From: Ahrensia sp.
Lineage (GTDB): Bacteria > Pseudomonadota > Alphaproteobacteria > Rhizobiales > Rhizobiaceae
Assembly (NCBI GenBank): GCA_002698425.1
Contig: NZXU01000050.1
Span: forward strand, 186,001-250,000
Direction of reading: 5' to 3'
Length of the DNA: 64,000 bases
A model generated the notes under the pieces. That model did no database searches and was not told the DNA's origin. It saw only the letters and a list, made by a program, of their open reading frames with translations. Both the position numbers and the translations under genes were made by a program. Of the stretch, positions 20,706 through 28,377 are shown one piece after another; position 1 is the first letter of the stretch; the number at the start of each line of letters is the position of its first letter.

Positions 20706-21812
20706 ATGTCCGCTCACACGAATGACGGAACCGCGATGGGGAGGGGTTCTCGCGCAGATGGCGTGAACGAGCCGCAGCCGGCGCTTTATCCGACACATTT
20801 CGACGATCTGCGTCCGCGCCGTCCGATCGGCGAAGCGCGCTGGCTCAACGCTAGCGCCTGCCTCGCGCATCCGCGCGCGATCCTCTCGTTCCGGAAGCAT
20901 CTCGGCTTCCACCCCAATATCGCGCTGCCCGTGACCTATCACGAGAAAATGTACTGGCGGCGGATCTTCGACCACGATCCGGCTTTCAACATTTTCTGCG
21001 ACAAGCTCGCCACGCGGCGGCTTTTCGAGGGTCTCGACGAACCGGTTCGCATCCCGAAACTGCTGTGGACCGGTAGCGAGCCGGACGCCCTTCCCGGCGA
21101 GCTGATGCGCGCCGGGGTGGTGGTGAAACTGAATGCCGGTTGCCGGCAGAACTGGTTTTTCGCCGAGCGCGGCGCCGACAGGGACGCCTTCAGGCGCGAG
21201 ACCCGGAAATGGCTGGCGCGTCCCTATGGCGGCAAGCATGTGCAATGGGGCTATCGCGACGTGGAGCGCCGGCTGTTTGCCGAGGAGGAGATCGGCGGCG
21301 GCGCGCCGCTCGACGAATTGAAGGTGCACCTGTTCGGCGGCAAGGTCTATTACACCGTGCTGTATCGCGCCGAAAAATCGCCCGAAAGCCAGGCGGGCAT
21401 TTACGATCGCGACGGAAAAAGGCTCGAATTGATGACGTCGATGGCCTGGTTCCGGCCGGACAAGCGGTTGCCACCGGATTACCCGGCGCCCGACTGCTAC
21501 GCTGCCGCGATGCGCGCCGCCGAGGAGATCGCGCGGGACACGGACTATCTGCGCGTCGACTTCATGGTGGCGGACGGCGTGCTTTATGCCGGCGAGGCGA
21601 CGGTCTATCCGTCGGCCGGACACATGACGATGTCTCACCGCTCGATCATGAACGACATGGCGCGGGTCTGGGACTTGCGCCGGAGCTGGTTCCTGAGAGC
21701 GCCGCAACAGGGATGGAAAGCGCGTTACCAGGCACGGCTCAGGGCCTTCATCGAGGAGGAGCAGGCGGCCTATGAAGCGCTCATGTCGGAGCGCGACTAT
21801 CAGAGGGCCTGA
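20706..21812 (+). CDS. TupA-like ATP-grasp protein
   Basis: Protein of 368 residues resembling the TupA-like ATP-grasp family, usually found in polysaccharide or polypeptide-conjugate gene clusters. Visible family features are the N-terminal HYEKMYWRRIF-type segment (here TYHEKMYWRRIF), the nucleotide-binding VVKLNAGCRQNWF, and the metal/ATP region YLRVDFMVADGVLYAGEAT. No glycosyltransferases lie nearby, so the acceptor is unknown. The start at 20706 leaves a charged N terminus; an in-frame ATG at 20736 with GGGGAGG after it rather than before it is less likely. Confidence 0.7.
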   Translation: MSAHTNDGTAMGRGSRADGVNEPQPALYPTHFDDLRPRRPIGEARWLNASACLAHPRAILSFRKHLGFHPNIALPVTYHEKMYWRRIFDHDPAFNIFCDKLATRRLFEGLDEPVRIPKLLWTGSEPDALPGELMRAGVVVKLNAGCRQNWFFAERGADRDAFRRETRKWLARPYGGKHVQWGYRDVERRLFAEEEIGGGAPLDELKVHLFGGKVYYTVLYRAEKSPESQAGIYDRDGKRLELMTSMAWFRPDKRLPPDYPAPDCYAAAMRAAEEIARDTDYLRVDFMVADGVLYAGEATVYPSAGHMTMSHRSIMNDMARVWDLRRSWFLRAPQQGWKARYQARLRAFIEEEQAAYEALMSERDYQRA

Positions 21813-21847
21813 CGGCGGCGGACACTGAAATCCCTCTCATGGCAGCC

Positions 21848-23473
21848 TCACCCCGGAAAGCGGTAATGGGCGAACTGTTCGCGCAGCGCCGTCTTCTTGA
21901 TCTTGCCGGTGGCGGTGTGGGGGATTTCGTCGACGAAGGCGACGTCGTCCGGCATCCACCATTTGGCGATCTTGCCGTCCATGAAGCCGAGGATGTCGTC
22001 GCGCGACGGCGCGCAACCCTCCCTGGCGACGATGACGAGAAGCGGCCGCTCGCCCCATTTCTCGTGGGCGAGGCCGATGACGGCCGCCTCGGCGACCTCC
22101 TCGTGGCCGACGGCGAGGTTTTCCAGCTCGATCGAGGAGATCCACTCGCCGCCGGACTTGATCACGTCCTTGGAGCGATCGGTGATCTGCATGTAGCCGT
22201 CGGCGTCGATATGGGCGACGTCGCCGGTGTCGAACCAGCCATGGCTGTCGAATTGCTCGGCGCCGTCGCCGCCGTAATATGAGGACGCGACGGCCGGGCC
22301 GCGCACCTTCAGCCGGCCGAAGGTCTTGCCGTCCCATGGCAGTTCGTTGCCGTCGTCATCGGTGACGATCATCTCGACACCGAATGGCGCGGCGCCCTGT
22401 TTCTGCTTGACGTCGAGCAGGGCGTCGCCGGTCTTGTCGGCATGCTGGGGCTTCATGGTGCAGAGCGAGCCGAGCGGGCTCATCTCGGTCATGCCCCAGG
22501 CGTGGATGACCTCGACGCCGTAATTGTTCTCGAATTTCTCGGTGATGGCGCGCGGACAGGCGGCGCCGCCGATAATGACCTTGTTCAGATGCGGCAGCTT
22601 CGCCCCGGTCTGCTCGAGATATTGCAGCAGCATCAGCCAGACCGTGGGCACCGCCGCGGTGACGGTGACCTTCTCGGTGTCCAGCAATTCGTAGATGGAT
22701 TCGCCGTCCATCTTGCCGCCCGGCATGACCATCTTGGCGCCGACCATCGGACTGGCCTGACCGAGACCCCAGGCATTGGCGTGGAACATCGGCACGACGG
22801 GCAGGATGACGTCTTTAGCGCCGATGCCCATGGCGTCGGGCATGGCCGCCATCATGGCGTGCAGAACGTTGGAGCGGTGCGAATAGAGGACGCCCTTGGG
22901 GTCGCCGGTCGTGCCCGAGGTGTAGCACATGCCGCAGGCGGCATCCTCGCCGATATCGGCCCATTCGAAATCGCCGTCGGCCTCTGCCAGCCAATCCTCG
23001 TAGGCGACGACATTGGGCAGCGCGGTTTCGGGCATGTGGGCGGCGTCGGTCATGACGACGACCTTGCGCAGCGTTTCCACCGACGGGGCCAGCTTTTCGA
23101 CCAGCGGCATGAAGGTCAGATCGGTGAAGATGGCCCGATCGGTCGCGTGGTTCATGATCCAGGCGATCTGGTCGGGGAAGAGGCGCGGATTGAGCGTGTG
23201 ATAGACGCCGCCCATGCCCATGATGCCGAACCATGCTTCCAGATGGCGGCCGGTGTTCCAGGCGAGCGTTGCGATGCGGTCGCCGGGCTGGAAGCCTTCG
23301 CGGGCCAGCAGCTGGGCGATCTTCTTCGCGTTGGCGCGCACGCCCGCATAGGTGGTGCGCATGATCGGCCCCTCGACGGAGCGCGACACGACCTCGCGGT
23401 TCGGGTGCTGCCTCGCGGCGTGATCGATGATCTTGTGGCAGACGAGCGGCCACTCCTGCATCAGTCCAAGCAT
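21848..23473 (-). CDS. Fatty-acyl-CoA ligase (AlkK-like)
   Basis: Acyl-adenylate-forming enzyme of 541 residues that converts a fatty acid, ATP and CoA to acyl-CoA. The AMP-binding motif is [17 protein letters not shown], followed by the acyl-pocket HANAWGL segment, the A5-type motif [19 protein letters not shown] with the invariant aspartate, and the C-terminal catalytic lysine in TATGKIKK. Overall length and motif wording are closest to the medium-chain AlkK group. The start at 23473 has GGAGGAG upstream. No beta-oxidation genes are adjacent. Confidence 0.88.
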   Translation of the reverse strand: MLGLMQEWPLVCHKIIDHAARQHPNREVVSRSVEGPIMRTTYAGVRANAKKIAQLLAREGFQPGDRIATLAWNTGRHLEAWFGIMGMGGVYHTLNPRLFPDQIAWIMNHATDRAIFTDLTFMPLVEKLAPSVETLRKVVVMTDAAHMPETALPNVVAYEDWLAEADGDFEWADIGEDAACGMCYTSGTTGDPKGVLYSHRSNVLHAMMAAMPDAMGIGAKDVILPVVPMFHANAWGLGQASPMVGAKMVMPGGKMDGESIYELLDTEKVTVTAAVPTVWLMLLQYLEQTGAKLPHLNKVIIGGAACPRAITEKFENNYGVEVIHAWGMTEMSPLGSLCTMKPQHADKTGDALLDVKQKQGAAPFGVEMIVTDDDGNELPWDGKTFGRLKVRGPAVASSYYGGDGAEQFDSHGWFDTGDVAHIDADGYMQITDRSKDVIKSGGEWISSIELENLAVGHEEVAEAAVIGLAHEKWGERPLLVIVAREGCAPSRDDILGFMDGKIAKWWMPDDVAFVDEIPHTATGKIKKTALREQFAHYRFPG

Positions 23474-23625
23474 GCTTCTCCTCCCAAAGATGCTGCGCAG
23501 GGAATGTGAAGGACAGACGGGGGAAATGTCCAGAGGGTTCAACCTGTCGCGACTGCGATTGCCCGCCTGTCGTCAGGGAAGTTTTGTCGCTAGTCTGCCG
23601 CGACATCAGCCCAGGAGGAATGCCA

Positions 23626-23961
23626 ATGCAATTGCCGGACTTCATCCGCGCTTTCAGCGCTATCGACCTTCCGATGCCCGAAGAGGTGGTCTCGACCCAC
23701 GCGCTGCGGTCGGACCGGGGTCTTATGGTCATCTTCTCGGCGCACAAGGATATCGAGGTGCCGCCGCACGCACACAAGGGGCAATGGGGCACCGTCCTGG
23801 AAGGCACGCTCGAACTGACGATCGGCGGCGAAACCTGGACTTACCGACCGGGCGATACTTATGACATCCCGTCCGGGATCGAGCACAGCGCGCGTCTCAA
23901 GGCGGGATCGAAGGTACTCGATATTTTCGAGGAACCGGACCGATACGCCCTGAAGGATTGA
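23626..23961 (+). CDS. Cupin-domain protein
   Basis: Single-domain cupin of 111 residues. Motif 1 reads PPHAHKGQWGTVLEGTLEL, with two histidines and a glutamate for metal binding, and motif 2 reads PGDTYDIPSGIEHSARL, with the last histidine. The fold could bind a small ligand or metal; enzymatic activity is not evident. AGGAGG lies 7 nt before the ATG at 23626, which decides this start over an ATG two codons earlier that is too close. Confidence 0.8.
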   Translation: MQLPDFIRAFSAIDLPMPEEVVSTHALRSDRGLMVIFSAHKDIEVPPHAHKGQWGTVLEGTLELTIGGETWTYRPGDTYDIPSGIEHSARLKAGSKVLDIFEEPDRYALKD

Positions 23962-24078
23962 CGGCGAGGCGACCCCTCAGCCGCATGGCGGGCGGTTCCT
24001 GCCGCATGCCCGTGTTGCTTGCCCGCCCTGCTCCGCTAGGTTAAGGGCTGAAGGGCGTGCACGCCACCAAGGGAAACC

Positions 24079-24441
24079 ATGCGAAAGGTCAGCCGTCACA
24101 GGATCGGTTTCTTGAGAACGCTGCTGTTTATGGCGGCGGCGTTGTCGCTGTTCGTCAATGGCGGCGTGTTCGCGCATGCGCATGAATTCGAGGCGGCCAC
24201 GCATATCCATTCGGCCGACGCCGCCGACGGACATCAGCACCATTCGCCCTGCCCGAATTGCAAGGGCGACGAGCGGCCGGTCCATTGCGGCGCGAACATC
24301 CTGATGACCGCGGCGATCGCCGAACCGGACCATCCGGCCCCGGCCCGGCAACTTGCCGAAACCCGCCACAGCCAGATGACCGAGCATTTACTCGCGCCTG
24401 AATCACCGCCTCCCCGACCCTTCCCCGTTTTCGACATGTGA
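24079..24441 (+). CDS. Exported His/Cys-rich small protein, first gene of the copper/haem operon
   Basis: Protein of 120 residues with an N-terminal signal peptide (FLRTLLFMAAALSLFVNGGV, cut near FAHA). The following segment is rich in metal ligands: HAHEF, THIHS, GHQHH, then CPNCK and HCG. This suggests periplasmic copper or other soft-metal binding, perhaps as a chaperone. It lies 47 nt before a cytochrome c' gene and is probably co-transcribed with the multicopper oxidase operon. I do not recognise a named family with confidence; small DUF2946-like proteins are a possible relative. Confidence 0.6.
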   Translation: MRKVSRHRIGFLRTLLFMAAALSLFVNGGVFAHAHEFEAATHIHSADAADGHQHHSPCPNCKGDERPVHCGANILMTAAIAEPDHPAPARQLAETRHSQMTEHLLAPESPPPRPFPVFDM

Positions 24442-24488
24442 CGCAGCAGCCATCCCGGCTGCCCGACATCGAACAACGAGGAAAAAAA

Positions 24489-25055
24489 ATGAAAATCCAG
24501 AAAATCATCGGCGCCGGCGCCATCGGCCTGGCGTTCGTCGCGGCCGCCCATGCACATGGCGGCGCCACCGGAATCGTCAGGGAGCGCATGGAGGCCATGG
24601 AAGCCATGGGCGATGCGGTCAAGACACTCGCGGCCATGATGAGCGGCGAAACCGATTATGACGCCTCGACCGTCAGGGACGAAGCCGCGGCGATCCGGCA
24701 ACATGCCGGCGAGGCGATCACCAGCCTGTTTCCGGAGGGCAGCGGCGGCAAACCATCGGAAGCCAAGCCCGGCATCTGGTCGGATTGGGAGGAGTTCGCC
24801 GCGCTCGCGATGCAGCTCGAGACCTATGCGGAAGGCCTGGAAAGCGCGGCCGGGAATGGGCTCATGCACGGGGGCAGCCCGGGCGCCAGCAACATGATGG
24901 GCAGCGGCTCCGGCATGATGGGCGGCGGCATGACGGGCGCTGCCGTGACGCCGGACTCCGAAGCGCTGGCCGCCATGCCCGCGGACGGCGTCTTTGCAAT
25001 GATGACGCAGACCTGCTCGGCCTGCCACACGAAGTTCCGGGTCGACAAGGACTGA
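24489..25055 (+). CDS. Cytochrome c' with methionine-rich insert
   Basis: Periplasmic monohaem protein of 188 residues: signal peptide (to about AHA), a four-helix core and a C-terminal haem site CSACH (176-180) followed by K-F-R, as in cytochromes c'. A stretch at residues 126-148 is made almost only of M, G, S and H (for example GSGSGMMGGGMTG), which is not usual in this family and resembles copper(I)-binding methionine clusters. The ribosome site is GAGG before an A-run. The next gene begins 3 nt after its stop. Confidence 0.85.
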   Translation: MKIQKIIGAGAIGLAFVAAAHAHGGATGIVRERMEAMEAMGDAVKTLAAMMSGETDYDASTVRDEAAAIRQHAGEAITSLFPEGSGGKPSEAKPGIWSDWEEFAALAMQLETYAEGLESAAGNGLMHGGSPGASNMMGSGSGMMGGGMTGAAVTPDSEALAAMPADGVFAMMTQTCSACHTKFRVDKD

Positions 25056-25058
25056 ACC

Positions 25059-25961
25059 ATGCGGCGGTTGATCACGATCGCCGCCCTCGCCGCCATATTG
25101 GCGGCGGGGGGCGGCTTCGCGCTTTCGGCATGGCCCGTCGGCAACACGGTGACGCTCAGTGGGCTGGAGGGCGACGCCGCCCGCGGGGCCTATCTGGCGC
25201 GGATGTCCGGCTGCATCGCCTGCCATACCGACAGCGAAGACGGTGGAGCGCCGCTGGCGGGCGGCGTGCAACTCGAGACGGGGTTCGGCACCTTCCATTC
25301 GCCGAATCTCACGACGGACTATGAACGCGGCATCGGCGCGTGGACGCCGGAGATGTTCGCCAAGGCGGTTCGCCAGGGTGTGTCGCCGGAGGGCGAGCCG
25401 TATTACCCGGCTTTTCCCTATCCGTTCTATTCGCGGTTTTCCGACCAGGACATCGCCGATCTCTGGGCGGCGTTCCGGACCGTCCCTGCGGTGGAAACGG
25501 CATCCGAACCGCAGGACTTGCGGTTTCCCTACAGCTTCCGGCCGGCGCTGAAGGCATGGCGGGCGCTGTTCCTCGATCTAGGGCCGCTCGAACCGATGCC
25601 GGAGCGGAGCGAGGCCTGGAACCGCGGCCGCTACATCGTCCGGGGCCCGGCGCATTGCGGGGCCTGCCACACGCCGCGCAACCTGCTCGGCGCGCGGCAG
25701 GCGGAACTCGCCCTGCACGGTGCCAAGGACTTGCCGGACGGCGGCAAGTCGCCGCCAATCACCGCCGACAGGCTGAAGGCGCAGGGCTGGACCGTCAAAA
25801 ACCTGGCCTATGCGCTACGCAGCGGCATCACGCCGGAAGGCGACGCCTTCGGCGGCTCGATGGGCGAGGTCGTGCGCGACGGAACGGCTTTTCTCTCCGA
25901 CGCCGATCTCCGGGCCATCGCCCTCTATCTTCTCGACAAGGACGACATCGATGAATCCTGA
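25059..25961 (+). CDS. Dihaem cytochrome c
   Basis: Exported or membrane-anchored cytochrome of 300 residues with an uncleaved-looking N-terminal helix and two haem sites, CIACH near residue 52 and CGACH near residue 201. The intervening sequence (PNLTTDYERGIGAWTPEMFA, AVRQGVSPEG, YPAFPYPFYSRFSDQDIADL) matches the cytochrome subunits of gluconate and alcohol dehydrogenases. No such dehydrogenase is adjacent. Instead the next gene, overlapping by 11 nt, is a multicopper oxidase, so it may carry electrons to or from that enzyme. Confidence 0.88.
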   Translation: MRRLITIAALAAILAAGGGFALSAWPVGNTVTLSGLEGDAARGAYLARMSGCIACHTDSEDGGAPLAGGVQLETGFGTFHSPNLTTDYERGIGAWTPEMFAKAVRQGVSPEGEPYYPAFPYPFYSRFSDQDIADLWAAFRTVPAVETASEPQDLRFPYSFRPALKAWRALFLDLGPLEPMPERSEAWNRGRYIVRGPAHCGACHTPRNLLGARQAELALHGAKDLPDGGKSPPITADRLKAQGWTVKNLAYALRSGITPEGDAFGGSMGEVVRDGTAFLSDADLRAIALYLLDKDDIDES

Positions 25962-27345
25962 CCGACGCGACTTCCTGCGGCTGTCGTTGGGCACCGCCGC
26001 CTTTACCGCCCTTCCGTCCTTCGCCGCGGCGCAGGACGACGGCATCATCCAGCTGACGGCGGGGCCGAGCGAGAAATCGCTCTATCCCGGACGCGCCGCG
26101 CCCTCTTCTTTGTGGACCTATAACGGCATGTCGCCGGGGCCGGAGATCCGGGTCCGGAAAGGCGAGCGCGTGCAGGTGCGGCTGACCAACAATTTGGAGG
26201 AGCCAACGTCGGTTCACTGGCACGGCATCCGGATCGACAACGCCATGGACGGCGTTTCGGGGCTGACACAGGCGCCGGTGCCGCCCGGCGAAAGCTTCGA
26301 TTACGACTTCGTCGTGCCGGACAGCGGGACCTTCTGGTACCACGCCCACAACAGGAGCTGGAACCAGGTCGCGCGCGGGCTTTACGGGCCGCTGATCGTC
26401 GAGGAGCCGGAAGCCGCGTTCGACCGCGATCACGACCTGACGCTGGTGATCGACGACTGGCGTCTCGGCGATGACGGGGCGCTGGATCTCGCCAGTTTCG
26501 GCTCGATGATGGACTGGAGCCATGGCGGGCGGATGGGCAACTGGCTGACCGTCAATGGCGAGAGCCTGCCGGTCTATGCGCTGAAAGCAGGCGAGGCCTA
26601 CAGGCTGCGGCTGATCTGCGCCGCCAATGCGCGGGTCTTCGAACTCGATCCGGCGCGGTTCGGGGCGCAGGTCCTCGCCTATGACGGGCAGGCGCTGCCG
26701 GAGCCGGCGACGCTCGGCTATTCGCCGTTCCTGCTCGGGCCGGCGCAGCGGGTGGACCTGCTGGTCGTGCCGCAGGAGGATTTTGCGCTGGAGGAAATCT
26801 CGGGCAACGAACTCTTCGCCTTCGCCAGCTTCAAGGTCGAGGAAGGCAGCGGCGCGCATACGGCCATTCCGCGGACATCCGCCAACGCCATCCCGGAGCC
26901 GGACCTCGCCAACGCAATGACCGTGCGCATGGAGATGACCGGCGGGGCGATGGGGGGTTTTGCCGAGATCACCTACAAGGGCCGCCGGCTGCAGGGCGAG
27001 GACGTCCAGACAACGCGGCAGGTCTGGGCCTTCAACGGCGTCGCGAACCTCGCCGACGAGCCGCTGTTCCGGGCGAAGCGCGGCGAGACGGTGGTGATCG
27101 AAACGGTCAACGAAACGGCATGGGTTCATGCGATGCATACGCATGGGCACCATTTCCGGGTGACCGAACGGTCCGGTGCGACCGTGGATGACGGCAGGCC
27201 CTGGCGCGACACCTTTCTGATCGGGCCGCAGCAGACGACGAAGATCGCCTTCGTGGCCGACAATCCGGGCAAGTGGCTGTTTCATTGCCACATGCTGGAA
27301 CATGCGGCGGCGGGCATGAACACATGGTTCGAGGTGGAAGCATGA
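25951..27345 (+). CDS. Multicopper oxidase
   Basis: Periplasmic three-domain multicopper oxidase of 464 residues with a twin-arginine signal (RRDFLRLSLG). All copper sites are present: SVHWHGIR and WYHAHN in domain 1, and HAMHTHGHHF and WLFHCHMLEHAAAGM in domain 3, giving the type 1 cysteine with an axial methionine and the trinuclear cluster histidines. Such enzymes oxidise Cu(I), metals or phenolics with O2. The start at 25951 overlaps the upstream cytochrome gene by 11 nt, and the following cytochrome gene starts in its stop (ATGA), so the three are tightly coupled. Confidence 0.92.
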   Translation: MNPDRRDFLRLSLGTAAFTALPSFAAAQDDGIIQLTAGPSEKSLYPGRAAPSSLWTYNGMSPGPEIRVRKGERVQVRLTNNLEEPTSVHWHGIRIDNAMDGVSGLTQAPVPPGESFDYDFVVPDSGTFWYHAHNRSWNQVARGLYGPLIVEEPEAAFDRDHDLTLVIDDWRLGDDGALDLASFGSMMDWSHGGRMGNWLTVNGESLPVYALKAGEAYRLRLICAANARVFELDPARFGAQVLAYDGQALPEPATLGYSPFLLGPAQRVDLLVVPQEDFALEEISGNELFAFASFKVEEGSGAHTAIPRTSANAIPEPDLANAMTVRMEMTGGAMGGFAEITYKGRRLQGEDVQTTRQVWAFNGVANLADEPLFRAKRGETVVIETVNETAWVHAMHTHGHHFRVTERSGATVDDGRPWRDTFLIGPQQTTKIAFVADNPGKWLFHCHMLEHAAAGMNTWFEVEA

Positions 27346-27833
27346 ACAGGCGCATCCTGATCGCGGGGACGGCGGTGGCGGTCGTGGCGGCGGCGGCCGT
27401 TTGGCTGTTTTCGGGCGTAGACCGGGCGGATGGCGCGCTGCTGCGTCCCGCCGACGCGAAGCTGGTCGCGCTCGGCGCGGAGATCTATGCGGACAATTGC
27501 GCGTCGTGTCACGGTGACGACCTGAAGGGCCAGCCGAACTGGCAGGATCCCGGCGCGGACGGGCTGATGCCGGCGCCGCCGCATGACGAGACCGGGCATA
27601 CATGGCACCATCCCGATGAGATCCTGTTCGCGATCACCAAGCACGGCGTGGCGAAGGCGGCCAATTTGAAGGACTACACATCGGCCATGCCGGTCTACGA
27701 GGATATACTGACCGACGAGGAGATCATCGCGGCGCTTTCGTGGATCAAGGCGCAGTGGCCTGCCGAAATCCGCGAACGGCACGACGTGATGAACGCGCAG
27801 TACCGGGCGCTGGAAAAGGGGGCCTACAATTAG
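27342..27833 (+). CDS. Monohaem cytochrome c
   Basis: Class I-like cytochrome of 163 residues with an N-terminal membrane helix (ILIAGTAVAVVAAAAVWLF) that acts as signal or anchor. The haem site CASCH lies near residue 52 (YADNCASCHGDDLKG), and the likely axial methionine is in TSAMPVYEDILTDEEI. It starts in an ATGA overlap with the multicopper oxidase gene. It likely shuttles electrons between the periplasmic oxidase and the respiratory chain, which is inference from operon context. Confidence 0.88.
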   Translation: MNRRILIAGTAVAVVAAAAVWLFSGVDRADGALLRPADAKLVALGAEIYADNCASCHGDDLKGQPNWQDPGADGLMPAPPHDETGHTWHHPDEILFAITKHGVAKAANLKDYTSAMPVYEDILTDEEIIAALSWIKAQWPAEIRERHDVMNAQYRALEKGAYN

Positions 27834-28283
27834 TCAGCCGGTCCGGCCCGGCAATTGCCGGGCCGTGAACCAGAGCGCGAGCGGCGGGATCACCAACCAT
27901 TGCAGGAGCGGGCTCAGGCCGGTGCCGAAGGGCGGGACGAGCGGCATCAGCTCGGAATAGGTCCAGCGCATGCTGACCTGCGTGTAGTAATATTCGAAGC
28001 CGACCGTCAGGGCGACGCCGACGGCGAGATAGACCAGCATGGGCAGGATCTTGGGCGCGACGAACCAGTATCGCGACCGGGCCGTCGCGCTGGCGATCCA
28101 GAAGGCGGTCAGCGCGAAACCGACATCGCCGAAGGTGGCCGAGGTGCAGAGCTTCACGCCGTCCCAATGCGGCAGTTCGGCCATGCCCGCATAGGTCGGC
28201 GCCTGCAGATATTCCCAGACGAAATGCAGGAGGAAGGAAAAGACCGCCACTCCGAATTCCGGCTGGTTCGCGATGCCGCGCAT
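27834..28283 (-). CDS. Uncharacterised four-helix membrane protein
   Basis: Hydrophobic protein of 149 residues with about four membrane helices and the polar signature HFVWEYLQAPTYAGM near the start. The start at 28283 has AAGGGAG upstream; the longer frame has shadow-like composition. It is convergent with the copper/haem operon (its stop abuts the cytochrome stop) and lies just downstream of the AraC-amidase fusion. I do not recognise the family. Confidence 0.6.
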   Translation of the reverse strand: MRGIANQPEFGVAVFSFLLHFVWEYLQAPTYAGMAELPHWDGVKLCTSATFGDVGFALTAFWIASATARSRYWFVAPKILPMLVYLAVGVALTVGFEYYYTQVSMRWTYSELMPLVPPFGTGLSPLLQWLVIPPLALWFTARQLPGRTG

Positions 28284-28377
28284 GAACTGGCTCCCTTGTC
28301 GACAGCGGAGAGACCCTAAACTTTCCAGTGCGGGGAAGGTCAATTCACGAAGAAGTATTCCGCGCGGGTAAAAGCCC

